DNA of 64,000 bases from Acetothermia bacterium UBA7521. GTDB lineage: Bacteria; Bipolaricaulota; Bipolaricaulia; Bipolaricaulales; Bipolaricaulaceae. A program made the position numbers and the translations under genes. The notes beneath the pieces were generated by a model. The model searched no databases. It was not told the origin of the DNA and was given only the letters and a program-made list of their open reading frames with translations. Positions 49,372 to 58,743 of the stretch are shown here, piece after piece. The stretch covers positions 8,560-72,559 of the forward strand of contig DLNB01000005.1 in NCBI GenBank assembly GCA_002479455.1. The letters are read 5' to 3'. Position 1 is the first letter of the stretch, and each line of letters starts with the position of its first letter.

Positions 49372-49549
49372 CTGCCGGGCCCCCAGAGAGACCTGAGGGT
49401 ACCCGACAGGTGACCTCGGTCCTGGGGAAGAGGGTGCGCTGCTGGCGACCCTGAGATCCTCCCGGATGGCGACAGCCTACATCCGTTTTGGGGAGGTACG
49501 TCGGTAACCTCCGCTACAGACGCTGCTCGGCGGCGTACAAGGGGGACAG

Positions 49550-51235
49550 ATGAGGAGCTTAGTGGCGATCACGCTTGTGCTGAGTGTCGCCGTCGGCGTC
49601 TCGGGATACACGTTGAGGTTCGCCCAGCCCGATGGGCAGGCGATGACCGTTATTCGTGAGGGGGAGTCGTTCTGTCTGGTGGTTCACGACCCTGAGAAGG
49701 GGGCGTGCGGGATCGCCAGCTTCAAGGCCGATCTCACCGTGTTCGATCTGAAGACGGGAGCGTACATCGACCTTGAGGGCGAGACGTTCCGGGAGTTCGG
49801 GATTGGGAGCGGGCTGTTCTTCTGGGTGGACGAAGGCGGCCGCAAGCGAACCGTTCAGGTGGGCGGACGGAAGAGCTACTCGGACACCACCGAGATGGAG
49901 CACAACCTTGGCTCACCATTGTGGGGGGGGCCCTTCGCAGATCCGAGTATGACAGGCAACTGGGAGTACGTGGATGAGGACGTGGAAGCCTCCCTCGCGG
50001 TAGGAGGTCTGATGGGTGATCTGGGCACTTTCCCCCAAGCTGGGTACCCCGCCAACAAGAAGGTGGTCCGGTTCCAGTACACGCACTACGACGGAGATCT
50101 CGACGAGGCCAACGGGAGTGAGAAGGCGATCGAGGGGCGGTTCGAGAACATGGATACCCTCATCGCCATCGTCGCCGACCAGACCGACCGGAGAAACATC
50201 GCCGCGACCCAGATCAAGATCCTCGACACGGTCGCGACGATCACGGTCACCCCGGCGCGCTTCACCTACGGGTGCGGGGCGTCGTGCGAGACGATTACCG
50301 TGACGATCCGCGACCCGGATGAGAACCTCGACTGCAACCAGGTGGACGCGGTTCCGTTCTTCGTGTTTGTCAACCCGGGCGGCTTCAGCACCGATGATGG
50401 GAAGATCGCATCGTCGGTCGATCACGTGACCGAGTTCTGCGCCCTGATGACCTACGGCGGCGTGCTCGGCCCCGGACAGGAGCGATGGGGGGCGACTCTC
50501 GTTGCCGGGGATCCGATCTACCAGCCGATTCGCTGGTACAACATCTACGATGCGCCTGTCCCTTACAGGTTGAAGAACATCTCGACCGGGAACGTCGACC
50601 CGTCACCCACGTGGTCCCGGTACGTCGACTACCCGAACAAGTGGCTGGATCCTGAGGTTGTCGCGGCCAACGGCGTGGGACTGGGCCGGGTCCTGTTCTA
50701 CGCCTACGAGACGGGCGTCAACACGGGCGTGTTCGAGCACAAGTTCGGAAACCTCGAGCAACTCCAGCGGGCCCTCGGGTTCCGCACGTTCCCTGCGGGC
50801 ACGACGGTCGCGTTCTACTACATCGACCCCAACGACTTCGACGACCTGGTGATGACCTGGGCCGAGGTCGGCAATCGGCCGCGCTCCCAAACGTACGCCA
50901 CGGACGCTCAGGGGGCGCCGGTGAGTCAGGTGAGCATCGGCGACGCCCTCTACGTGAAGATCTTCGATGCCGACGCCAATGTGCGGGGCTGCTGTCCCGA
51001 CGAAGTTGCCGTCCACCTCTGCAACCCTCACGGTGAGGACGACTGCGAGTGGTGGTTCGGGATCCCCGAGGTCGGCAACAACTCGGGCATCTTCTTCTCT
51101 CAGTCAGGGATGAGGCTCCTGCCCGTGTGGGACGCCGTGGGGGGGTACCAACTGGTGTGGAACTCCGGAACGTTCGAGGCGTACAACGAGGACACGATCC
51201 TCATCCGGTACAACTCGGTGAAGGTCCTTCCGTAG
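49550..51235 (+). CDS. Large secreted surface protein, beta-rich, cysteine-containing
   Basis: A 561-residue exported protein with signal peptide 1-19 (MRSLVAITLVLSVAVGVSGY cut after Gly). The mature part seems to consist of Ig-like beta domains of the type DxDxN...V...TGxF: VTIRDPDENLDCNQVDAVPF, AYETGVNTGVFEHKFGN, IFDADANVRGCCPDEVAVHL and GNNSGIFFSQSGMRLLP. These motifs are typical of repeated domains in archaeal and bacterial surface (S-layer-like) proteins. Cysteines (about 10) are clustered in pairs. It is encoded 5 bases before another large secreted protein, so the two are co-expressed. No enzymatic motif found. Confidence 0.75.
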   Translation: MRSLVAITLVLSVAVGVSGYTLRFAQPDGQAMTVIREGESFCLVVHDPEKGACGIASFKADLTVFDLKTGAYIDLEGETFREFGIGSGLFFWVDEGGRKRTVQVGGRKSYSDTTEMEHNLGSPLWGGPFADPSMTGNWEYVDEDVEASLAVGGLMGDLGTFPQAGYPANKKVVRFQYTHYDGDLDEANGSEKAIEGRFENMDTLIAIVADQTDRRNIAATQIKILDTVATITVTPARFTYGCGASCETITVTIRDPDENLDCNQVDAVPFFVFVNPGGFSTDDGKIASSVDHVTEFCALMTYGGVLGPGQERWGATLVAGDPIYQPIRWYNIYDAPVPYRLKNISTGNVDPSPTWSRYVDYPNKWLDPEVVAANGVGLGRVLFYAYETGVNTGVFEHKFGNLEQLQRALGFRTFPAGTTVAFYYIDPNDFDDLVMTWAEVGNRPRSQTYATDAQGAPVSQVSIGDALYVKIFDADANVRGCCPDEVAVHLCNPHGEDDCEWWFGIPEVGNNSGIFFSQSGMRLLPVWDAVGGYQLVWNSGTFEAYNEDTILIRYNSVKVLP

Positions 51236-51240
51236 GGGGG

Positions 51241-53838
51241 ATGATGAACAAGACACTGCAGCTGGCGCTCGTGGTGGCTGTCACAGGTCTGAGCGTGATG
51301 GGCGTGAGCCAGGGTTCACCTCCGACGGAGCAGTCAAGCGTTCTGGTGACGATCACGCCAAACCGGGAGGTCTTCGCGGTCGGGGAAACGGTGACCTGCC
51401 AGTTCTCGGTGAGGAACACCGGTGATCTCAGGCTCGAGAACCTCATTCTCATCGACAACGAACGGGGCAGCGTCTATGGCACCCACATCACCTTGGACAA
51501 GACCGTGATCGAGCCTGGAGAAGTGGCTCTGGGTTCGCGGGTGTACACCCTCACTGTTGTCGATCTCCCCGGTCCGTTTCGGGTGGATGTGACAGCGCAA
51601 GGCAAGGACACGTACAACCGGTCGGTGGCCGCGAACGCCTACACGCACATCCCGACGGCGGCGATCGCGCTCTCCAAAGAGGCGCTCCCCACCATGGCCG
51701 AGGTGGGCACCACGATCACCTACACGTTCACGATCCGGAACACGGGCAGCACGCAACTGGTACTCGATCGAATCTCGGATGACAGACTGGGGACTATACC
51801 CCTGAATGGGTCCGTGTTGGCGGTGGGAGGGTCTCAGGTGGCTTCAAAGACCCACGCTCTTCCGGACGACCCGAGTGGGAGGGTGGTGAACACGGCAACC
51901 GTCTACGGCGCTGCGCACGTGGGAGGGGATTCGGCCACGGTCACCGCGAGCGCCGCCGCGACGGTGCGGCTGATGAGACCCTCTCTCCAACTGGAGAAAG
52001 TCCCCGATCGGGCGAGTGCTCGCATCGGCGAGACGATCACCTATCGGTACACCGTGACCAACGACGGGGCGTTCACGATCAGCGGGCTTGTCCTCACGGA
52101 CAACAAGCTCGGCACGATCGCGTTGGGGAAGACCAGCCTGGATCCTGATGGAACGACCGAGGGAACGGCCACGTACACCGTGACCGAGGCCGATCTCCCC
52201 GGTCCGGTGACGAACATCGCCGTGGTCCGGGGGACGTACACAGGCACGAGTGGCCCCCGGGCGATCGAGGCCCAGGATGACGCTTCTGTGCGCATCGTTC
52301 CCCCGGGGATGGAGAGGATCACCCTCGAGAAGACGGTAGACCCTGATCAGGTCTTCCCCGGAACCACGGTGACGTTCACGATCACGGTGACGAACGGAGA
52401 CTCCGCGACTCGGACGTTCCGCCTGTCCGACCCGCTCCTGGCGATTGAACGTGATCTCACGCTGCCCGGGGGGGCGACGTGGACCGAGTCCTTCGACTAC
52501 ACAATCCCCGACGGGGCACCGAACCCAGTCGTGAACGTGGTAACCCTCCGGCCGAAGGGGGGGACGGGCGAACTTGTAGCGGAGGCGCGGGTGCGGGTGG
52601 TCTACCTTGGGTCGAGCCCAGGAGAGCCCAACCCACGCCAACCGTGGGATGTGTCGTTTGCCCAGGTGAAGGTGTTCGACACCCAGGTTCTCGACGGAGC
52701 GGAGTGCCGGCTGCGGATTCTCGACGGGAACTACCAGCCCATCACCGAGGTCCCGATGTCGGGGACCTTGTACGTTGAGGTAGAAGATCCTGATCAAAAC
52801 GAGGATCCGCGGCTGAGGGAACTCATCTTCGGTGCGTGGAACCGCGATGCGTCGTCTGCAGACAACGCCCTGAACAACTCGCTGAGCGAGCACAGCTACC
52901 CGATCTGGCCTCGATCGCGTGTTTTGGCGGAGGATCGGCTGACCCCGGGCGCGGCTCTGCTCGCAGTCACGAGTCTCTCCGGCATTGGACCCACAGCGAA
53001 GATCTTCCTCTGGAACGCCCAGAACGGGTCATGGGAGCAGCTCTCGCTGCGCGAGACGGCGGTCGGATCAGGGATTTTCCGTTCGACGACCTGCGTTCCG
53101 GTATCGGGTTCCGCCTCGCTCAACTCGTACCCTGGGGACACGATCATCGCTTTCTACCAGGACCCGTCGAACCACTCCGACATGGCGATCGCCACGGTGA
53201 AGGTCTCCGAGGGCGGCGCGGGCGGCGTCCCGCCTGCTCCCGGGGCGAAGGTGGCGTTTGACAGCGGCACCTACTACCCAGGGGCCCTGCTCATGGTCAC
53301 GGTGACCGACTCCAACTACGCCTCGTCCCAGGAGATCCGCGGATCGGGGGTTCTCGCGCTCAAGGATTCACACGGGAGAACCCTCAAGAGCTGGGACGTC
53401 ATCTCCACCGTGGCCGGAGAGACCGCTCGGTTTCGTGTCACGTGGGTCTTGCCAACGGATGTCGCCCTCGGCGCTCTGCACGCCGTGTACACCGACCCTG
53501 CCGATCGCAGTCGCACGGGCCAGGCCACGGCACAGATCGTGGCGGCGGGGCCGGAGAAGGTGACCGGAATCGCGATCACGCCGAACCCGTTCTCCAGCCA
53601 TACAACGTTCTCCCTCATCTCCGAGCCCGTGGAGGCGCAGGCCGGGAAGATCCGGGTGTCCGTGTTCGACCTCACAGGGCGCCGCGTCGGAGAGATCGTG
53701 GGAACCGATACCGCCTCTGTGTCCTGGGATGGGGCCAACCTCCGCAACGGGGCGTACATCTACGTGGCCAAGGTCGAGACTTCCATCCCGGCGGTTCGTG
53801 CATGGGAGTTCCGCGGGTTCGTGTACATCCAACGTTAG
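51241..53838 (+). CDS. Large secreted multi-domain protein with DUF11-like repeats and FlgD-like C-terminus
   Basis: An 865-residue exported protein. Signal peptide about 1-27; then three to four DUF11/CARDB-like repeats with TVTCQFSVRNTGDLRLENLI, TTITYTFTIRNTGSTQLVLD, TITYRYTVTNDGAFTISGLV and TVTFTITVTNGDSATRTFRL at about residues 40-450. A domain related to the DPDQN...TGIF type follows (about 470-660, LYVEVEDPDQNEDPRLRELI). The C-terminal 85 residues, ITPNPFSSHTTFSLISEPVE and GKIRVSVFDLTGRRVGEIVG, are a FlgD-like/type IX sorting-like beta sandwich. ATG 51241 is followed at once by a second ATG; the preceding gene ends 5 bases earlier. Likely surface protein. Confidence 0.82.
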   Translation: MMNKTLQLALVVAVTGLSVMGVSQGSPPTEQSSVLVTITPNREVFAVGETVTCQFSVRNTGDLRLENLILIDNERGSVYGTHITLDKTVIEPGEVALGSRVYTLTVVDLPGPFRVDVTAQGKDTYNRSVAANAYTHIPTAAIALSKEALPTMAEVGTTITYTFTIRNTGSTQLVLDRISDDRLGTIPLNGSVLAVGGSQVASKTHALPDDPSGRVVNTATVYGAAHVGGDSATVTASAAATVRLMRPSLQLEKVPDRASARIGETITYRYTVTNDGAFTISGLVLTDNKLGTIALGKTSLDPDGTTEGTATYTVTEADLPGPVTNIAVVRGTYTGTSGPRAIEAQDDASVRIVPPGMERITLEKTVDPDQVFPGTTVTFTITVTNGDSATRTFRLSDPLLAIERDLTLPGGATWTESFDYTIPDGAPNPVVNVVTLRPKGGTGELVAEARVRVVYLGSSPGEPNPRQPWDVSFAQVKVFDTQVLDGAECRLRILDGNYQPITEVPMSGTLYVEVEDPDQNEDPRLRELIFGAWNRDASSADNALNNSLSEHSYPIWPRSRVLAEDRLTPGAALLAVTSLSGIGPTAKIFLWNAQNGSWEQLSLRETAVGSGIFRSTTCVPVSGSASLNSYPGDTIIAFYQDPSNHSDMAIATVKVSEGGAGGVPPAPGAKVAFDSGTYYPGALLMVTVTDSNYASSQEIRGSGVLALKDSHGRTLKSWDVISTVAGETARFRVTWVLPTDVALGALHAVYTDPADRSRTGQATAQIVAAGPEKVTGIAITPNPFSSHTTFSLISEPVEAQAGKIRVSVFDLTGRRVGEIVGTDTASVSWDGANLRNGAYIYVAKVETSIPAVRAWEFRGFVYIQR

Positions 53839-53861
53839 CCGGCTGAAGAGGCCGAGCTGTC

Positions 53862-54329
53862 TCAGCCTCGGTGAAGGATGAACCGCTTCCCGAGGCTGAC
53901 GGTTCGATCCAGGGCCACATGCAGGAGGTGGGGGAGGTACAGCCCTGCCAGAACCGGGAGCGCTGATTCCCACGGGACGACCTGTGGGAACGGCACGTCC
54001 ACCACCATGTGGAGGATCGCCCACAGCGCGGCGCCCAGCACCGCGAGGTAGAGGATACGGGTCAGCGGGCCGAACAGAGGGGAGTGCGAGATCCCTCGGT
54101 GTCGAACGAAGGCCGCATACGGCCGCCACAGGAAACGTGCCCTCCTCCAGCGGCGGGAAGCGCCGCTCTTCGCCAGATCAAGGTCAGGCGAGAGGAACAA
54201 GCTTGCCATCACGTAGGCCCCCGTGAAGAAGACGAGGGATGTTCGCCCGACGTGAAGCACAACTCCGAGGGCGACCCACCCGGGGAGTGTTCCCAGCTCG
54301 AACGCGAGGTGTGTTCTTCCCTGCGGCAT
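53862..54329 (-). CDS. DUF2227-like membrane protein with predicted metal-binding residues
   Basis: A 155-residue membrane protein with three or four helices. MPQGRTHLAFELGTLPG, FFTGAYVMASLFLSPDLDLA, RHRGISHSPLFGPLTRIL and LYLPHLLHVALDRTVSLGKR carry conserved His and Asp residues in the pattern of DUF2227/YdjM-type proteins (His in GRTH, SPDLDL, HRGxSHS). The family is predicted to be metal-dependent hydrolases but is not characterised. ATG 54329 gives the conserved start. It converges with the surface protein gene and is divergent from groES. Confidence 0.82.
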   Translation of the reverse strand: MPQGRTHLAFELGTLPGWVALGVVLHVGRTSLVFFTGAYVMASLFLSPDLDLAKSGASRRWRRARFLWRPYAAFVRHRGISHSPLFGPLTRILYLAVLGAALWAILHMVVDVPFPQVVPWESALPVLAGLYLPHLLHVALDRTVSLGKRFILHRG

Positions 54330-54367
54330 GGGACCACTGTACCGCCTCCCGCTCCCGGGGAACAACC

Positions 54368-54395
54368 TTGACCCGGCAGAGGGGGCCGGTACAAT
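54368..54395 (+). promoter_or_regulatory. groESL promoter
   Basis: TTGACC (54368-54373), a 16-base spacer and TACAAT (54390-54395); the start of transcription near 54402 falls at the left edge of the CIRCE operator. Confidence 0.75.
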
Positions 54396-54403
54396 CCCCG
54401 TGG

Positions 54404-54430
54404 TTAGCAGCCAGTACCCCGGAGTGCTAA
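54404..54430 (+). promoter_or_regulatory. CIRCE operator (HrcA site) before groES
   Basis: TTAGCAGCC, 9 bases, GAGTGCTAA. The right arm is perfect against the CIRCE consensus; the left arm differs at two positions. Overlap with the transcription start implies heat-inducible control by HrcA, whose gene is not in this window. Confidence 0.85.
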
Positions 54431-54451
54431 ACCCACACCAAGGAGGTGCCG

Positions 54452-54724
54452 ATGAAGGTGAAACCTTTGGGCAATCGGATCCTCGTCAAGAAGATCGAGG
54501 AGGAGGAGCGCCGTACGGCGGGAGGGATCGTCCTTCCCGAGTCGGTGAAGGACGAGAAGGCGGTCAAGGGCGAAGTGGTCGCCCTCGGAACCGGGGAAAA
54601 GTTCGAGATGAAGGTTGGGGACACGGTGCTGATTTCCGCGTATTCAGGGACGGAGATCCGCATCGGCGAGGAGAAGCACATGCTTGTGAAGACCACGGAC
54701 GTCCTCGCGATCGTCGAAGGCTAG
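54452..54724 (+). CDS. groES: Co-chaperonin GroES
   Basis: A 90-residue GroES, the heptameric lid of GroEL: KPLGNRILVKKIEEEERRTA, the mobile loop GGIVLPESVKDEKAVKGEVV, GDTVLISAYSGTEIRIGEEK and LVKTTDVLAIVEG. AAGGAGGTG at 54440-54448 would cover a GTG at 54446, so ATG 54452 is the start. groEL follows 10 bases later in the same transcript. Confidence 0.97.
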   Translation: MKVKPLGNRILVKKIEEEERRTAGGIVLPESVKDEKAVKGEVVALGTGEKFEMKVGDTVLISAYSGTEIRIGEEKHMLVKTTDVLAIVEG

Positions 54725-54734
54725 GGAGGAGACC

Positions 54735-56354
54735 ATGGCGGCCAAAGAAGTCATCTACGGAGAAGAAGCGCGTCGTAAGGTACTGTCCGGGGTCGAGAAG
54801 CTGGCCAGTGTGGTGCGCGTCACGCTTGGCCCCCGCGGGCGCAACGTCGGAATCGAGAAGAAATTCGGGTCTCCCGATATCGTGAACGACGGCGTGACCA
54901 TCGCCGAAGAGCAAGAGTACAAGGATCCATTCGAGAACATGGGGGCGCAGCTCGTGAAGGAGGTCGCCTCCAAGACGAACGACGTCGCCGGTGACGGGAC
55001 GACCACCGCCACGATCCTCGCCCATGCCCTCCTCAAGGAGGGGTTCAAGATGGTCGCCGCGGGCTCAAACCCGATGGCCCTCAAGCGGGGCATGGAGAAG
55101 GGTGTGAAGACCGTCGTGGACGAGTTGACGAAGATGTCGCGCAAGCTCTCCACGAAGGCGGAGACCGCCCAGGTCGCTTCGATCACCGCCCACGACCCGG
55201 AGATCGGCCGCGTCATCGCCGACGCGATGGAAGAGGTTGGCGAGGCGGGCGTCATCACCGTCGAGGACTCGGACACGATCGAGACCCACTACGAGGTTGT
55301 CGAGGGGATGCAGTTCGATCGGGAGTACATCTCCCCGTACTTCGTCACCAACCCCAAGAAGATGGAGGTCGAGCTCGAGAACCCGTACATTCTCGTCACG
55401 GATCGCGAGCTGAAGAACGCGATGGAGATGATCCCGCTGCTGGAGAAGATCGCCCAGACCGGGAAGCCACTCCTCATCATCGCCAAGGACGTCACGGGCG
55501 AGGCTCTCTCGACCCTCGTCCTGAACAAGCTCAAGGGCACGCTCTCCTCCTGCGCGGTGAAGGCCCCGGGGTTCGGGGACCGGCGCAAGGCGATGCTCGA
55601 AGACGTGGCGGTCCTCGCCGGCGGCGTCGTGGTCGCCGAGGACGCGGGGATGGAGATCAAGAACACCACCCTCGACATGCTCGGCCGCGCGGAGCGGGTC
55701 CGGGTAGACCATGAGGACACGACGATTATCGGTGGGAAGGGCAACCCCGATGCCATCAAGGCCCGCGTCGAGCAGATCGAAGAGCAGATCAAGGGTACCG
55801 ACTCGGACTACGACCGGGAGAAGCTCGAGGAACGGAAGGCCAAGCTCGCCGGCGGCGTGGCGGTGATCAAGGTCGGTGCGGCGACGGAGACGGAGCTTGA
55901 GGAGAAGAAGCACCGCATGGAGGACGCCCTCGAAGCGACGAAGGCCGCCGTGGACGAGGGAATCCTCCCCGGCGGCGGGGTCGCCCTTCTGCGGACCCTG
56001 AAGACCCTTGTGAAGCTGGAGAAAGAGCTCGAAGGCGACGAGAAGGTCGGCGTTCAGCTCCTGAGGAAGGCAATCGAGGCCCCGGCGCGTCAGCTCGCGG
56101 AGAACGCGGGGTTCGAGGGCGCGGTGATCGTCGAGCAGCTGAAGAAGGAGAAGGACGCGATCGGGTTTGACGTGGCGACCGAGGAGTTCCGCGACATGTT
56201 CGAGGCGGGGATCATCGACCCGACGAAGGTGGCGCGGTCCGCTCTCCAGAACGCGGCCTCGATTGCGGGGATGCTCCTCACCACCGAGGCGTTGGTGGCG
56301 GAGATCAAGGAGGAGAAGAAGGACATGGTTCCGCCTCCTCCGCCGGAGTACTAG
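54735..56354 (+). CDS. groEL: Chaperonin GroEL
   Basis: A 539-residue GroEL: RVTLGPRGRNVGIEKKFGSP, the ATP-binding VASKTNDVAGDGTTTATILA with the catalytic Asp, the C-terminal half with EGILPGGGVALLRTLKTL. It refolds proteins in the GroES-capped cavity. The C-terminus is EEKKDMVPPPPPEY rather than the Gly-Gly-Met repeats of most GroELs. GGAGG precedes ATG 54735. A terminator follows after 17 bases. Confidence 0.98.
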   Translation: MAAKEVIYGEEARRKVLSGVEKLASVVRVTLGPRGRNVGIEKKFGSPDIVNDGVTIAEEQEYKDPFENMGAQLVKEVASKTNDVAGDGTTTATILAHALLKEGFKMVAAGSNPMALKRGMEKGVKTVVDELTKMSRKLSTKAETAQVASITAHDPEIGRVIADAMEEVGEAGVITVEDSDTIETHYEVVEGMQFDREYISPYFVTNPKKMEVELENPYILVTDRELKNAMEMIPLLEKIAQTGKPLLIIAKDVTGEALSTLVLNKLKGTLSSCAVKAPGFGDRRKAMLEDVAVLAGGVVVAEDAGMEIKNTTLDMLGRAERVRVDHEDTTIIGGKGNPDAIKARVEQIEEQIKGTDSDYDREKLEERKAKLAGGVAVIKVGAATETELEEKKHRMEDALEATKAAVDEGILPGGGVALLRTLKTLVKLEKELEGDEKVGVQLLRKAIEAPARQLAENAGFEGAVIVEQLKKEKDAIGFDVATEEFRDMFEAGIIDPTKVARSALQNAASIAGMLLTTEALVAEIKEEKKDMVPPPPPEY

Positions 56355-56371
56355 AGCCTACGGCGACCGCA

Positions 56372-56406
56372 GCGAGCCCCGGCCACGCGGCCGGGGCTCT
56401 TCTTTT
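56372..56406 (+). terminator. Rho-independent terminator of groESL
   Basis: Perfect 11-bp stem GAGCCCCGGCC / GGCCGGGGCTC, loop ACGC, then TTCTTTTGG. Confidence 0.93.
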
Positions 56407-56416
56407 GGTGTTCCGT

Positions 56417-56445
56417 CCTTGCGCCAGGCAGCCCCCCACCCCATA
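56417..56445 (+). promoter_or_regulatory. topA promoter
   Basis: TTGCGC (56417-56422), a 17-base spacer and CATAAT (56440-56445). The leader would be only about 10 bases, and no Shine-Dalgarno precedes topA, so translation may be of the leaderless type. Confidence 0.45.
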
Positions 56446-56461
56446 ATGCGCGCCTGAAACC

Positions 56462-58732
56462 ATGCCCAAAGAGATCGTGATTGTGGAGTCGCCGACCAAA
56501 GCCCGCACTCTGTCCTCCTACCTCGGGAAGGAGTTCGTCGTCCTCTCGTCGAAGGGACATGTGCGGGACCTCCCCCTGAACGAGCTTGGGGTTGAACTGG
56601 ACGATGAGTTCGCTCCGAAGTGGGTTGTGCGGGACGCCAAGCTCCTTGCGGAGCTGCGCAAGAAGACGGAGCGTGCTTCGCGGATCTACCTCGCCACCGA
56701 CCCCGACCGCGAGGGCGAGGCGATCGCCTACGATCTGATGGAGCTCCTCGGGGATGGGGAGCGGTATGCGCGGGTTCTCCTCCATGAGATCACCCCCCAG
56801 GCGGTACGGGAGGCGTTGGGACACCCAGGCGCGATCGACCTCCCCAAGGTCGAGGCGCAACGTGCGCGCCGGATCCTGGACCGGCTCGTGGGGTACCAGA
56901 TCAGTCCTCTGCTGTCGCGGGTCCTGGCGGGACGACGGTTCGAGGGGCTGTCCGCTGGCCGCGTGCAGTCCGTCGCCCTGCGGTTCATCTGTGATCGAGA
57001 ACTGGAGATCCAGAGCTTCGTCCCTGAGTCGTACTGGGAGGTCGCCGCCCTGTTTCCGGCGGAGCCCCCGTTCACGGCGCGGCTCGACGGCAAACTCACC
57101 ACTCGAGGCGAGGTGGATGCGCTCTCTCCAGCTCTAGCCCAGGCGCGGTTCGTGGTCGAGGAGGTGGCGGAAGAAGAGGTCCTCCGGCGGCCGTCGCCGC
57201 CGTTCATCACCTCCACCCTGCAGCAGACGGCATCGAGCGAGCTCGGGTTCTCCCCCAAGCGCACAATGCAGATTGCCCAAGGGCTCTACGAAGGAGTGGC
57301 AATGGGCGGGGAGATGGTGGGCCTCATCACCTACATGCGCACCGACTCCGTGCGCGTGGCCGACTCGGCAATCGCCTCGACCCGGGCGTTCGTGAAGGGC
57401 ACGTTCGGGGCCAAGGCGCTCAGCCCGAAGCCTCGCCACTTCCGGAACAAGCGGCGCGCCCAGGACGCCCACGAGGCGATCCGCCCCACCCAGGTTGCGC
57501 GGACTCCGGACGAGGTGGCGCCCCACCTCACTCCCGAGCAGAGGAAGCTCTACGACCTTATCTGGCGCAGGACCGTCGCTACCCAGATGGCTGACGGGGT
57601 CTGGGTCCGACGGAAGATTGACATCCGCGCCGGCGACCGCCTGTTCCGCGCCTCCTCGTCGCGGATGGTGTCCCCGGGGTTCACCGCCGTGCTCCCCGTG
57701 GCGCGGCTCGACGACGAGGAAGCTCCCTTGCCGAAGGATCTCAAACCGGGCACAGAGCTTCCGCGTCCAGAGGTCGAGGTCGAGGAGCACCAGACCGAGT
57801 CCCCGAAGCGGTTCACCGAGGCAGGGATAGTGCGCAAGCTCGAGCAAGAGGGCATTGGTCGCCCCAGCACCTACGCCCAGATCGTGTCCGTGATTCAAGA
57901 TCGCGGGTACGTGGTGCGTGAGGGGAGTTCGCTGCGGCCCACGCTTCTCGGGCACCTCGTGACCGACCTCTTGCGCCTGTATTTCCCGGAGACCGTGGAA
58001 GAGGCGTTCACCGCCCAGATGGAAGAAGACCTCGATCGGGTCCAGGAAGGAGACCTCGGGAGAGGCGAGCTCCTGCGCTCGTTCTACCGTTGGTTCGGCC
58101 CCAAGCTGCACACGGTGGAGGAGGCGCTGTCCAAGGGAGGCAAGCCGTTCCAAGCCCTGAGCGATGTTGCCTGCCCGGCGTGCGGGGCGCCGATGGAGGT
58201 CCGGGTATGGCGAGGGAGCCTGTACCTTGGATGCTCCCGGTACCCAGAGTGCCGTACCACGAAGAACCTTCCGCCCAACGTGAACTTCCGCTACACATCG
58301 GATCGGGTGGAACTGAGCGACGGGTTGGCCGCGGTCGAGTCGGCGCCGACGATCCCGTGCGCGAAGTGCGGGACCCCGATGCTTCTCCGTCACGGCCGCT
58401 TCGGCCGCTATCTCTCTTGCCCGAGCTGCAAGACGACGTCCCCCGTGCCGAGCGGCGTGACCTGCCCGCAGTGCCACGAAGGCGATCTGGTGGAACGGTT
58501 TGGCAAGCGTTACGGAACGTTCTATGCTTGCTCTCGCTACCCAGACTGCAAGTTCCGGTTACCGGGGAAGCCGATCGAGCCGTGCCCCGCGTGCGGAGAA
58601 GGGGTGGTGTACGACGATCCTCGCCGCGGCCAGCGCTGCTCGAACGCCGACTGCGCCACACATATAGGAGAGAGCCCCGCTCCGGCCGCGAAACGGTCGA
58701 AACGGGGCGCCGCGAAAAAGCGCAAGACCTAG
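56462..58732 (+). CDS. topA: DNA topoisomerase I (type IA)
   Basis: A 756-residue type IA topoisomerase that relaxes negative supercoils. Toprim domain with IVIVESPTKARTLSSYLGKE, the acidic ATDPDREGEAIAYDL triad, KVEAQRARRILDRLVGYQIS; active-site Tyr in GLITYMRTDSVRVADSA at about residue 290. The C-terminal 180 residues carry four CxxC-type zinc ribbons: CPACGAPMEV...CSRYPEC, CAKCGTPMLL...CPSC, CPQCHEGDLV...CSRYPDC and CPACGEGVVY...CSNADC, followed by a Lys/Arg-rich tail. The gene faces rpoD, whose stop lies 11 bases away. Confidence 0.96.
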   Translation: MPKEIVIVESPTKARTLSSYLGKEFVVLSSKGHVRDLPLNELGVELDDEFAPKWVVRDAKLLAELRKKTERASRIYLATDPDREGEAIAYDLMELLGDGERYARVLLHEITPQAVREALGHPGAIDLPKVEAQRARRILDRLVGYQISPLLSRVLAGRRFEGLSAGRVQSVALRFICDRELEIQSFVPESYWEVAALFPAEPPFTARLDGKLTTRGEVDALSPALAQARFVVEEVAEEEVLRRPSPPFITSTLQQTASSELGFSPKRTMQIAQGLYEGVAMGGEMVGLITYMRTDSVRVADSAIASTRAFVKGTFGAKALSPKPRHFRNKRRAQDAHEAIRPTQVARTPDEVAPHLTPEQRKLYDLIWRRTVATQMADGVWVRRKIDIRAGDRLFRASSSRMVSPGFTAVLPVARLDDEEAPLPKDLKPGTELPRPEVEVEEHQTESPKRFTEAGIVRKLEQEGIGRPSTYAQIVSVIQDRGYVVREGSSLRPTLLGHLVTDLLRLYFPETVEEAFTAQMEEDLDRVQEGDLGRGELLRSFYRWFGPKLHTVEEALSKGGKPFQALSDVACPACGAPMEVRVWRGSLYLGCSRYPECRTTKNLPPNVNFRYTSDRVELSDGLAAVESAPTIPCAKCGTPMLLRHGRFGRYLSCPSCKTTSPVPSGVTCPQCHEGDLVERFGKRYGTFYACSRYPDCKFRLPGKPIEPCPACGEGVVYDDPRRGQRCSNADCATHIGESPAPAAKRSKRGAAKKRKT

Positions 58733-58743
58733 CTCTTTCTAGA

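Noticed and set aside
49380..49540. Possible structured RNA or riboswitch in the efp/surface-protein gap
   Set aside because: Several GC-rich short stems can be drawn, but no conserved core of a known riboswitch class is recognisable.
53848..53869. Short GAGGC/GCCTC hairpin between convergent genes as a terminator
   Set aside because: Five-base stem with mismatch and no T-tract, overlapping the end of the DUF2227 gene; too weak.
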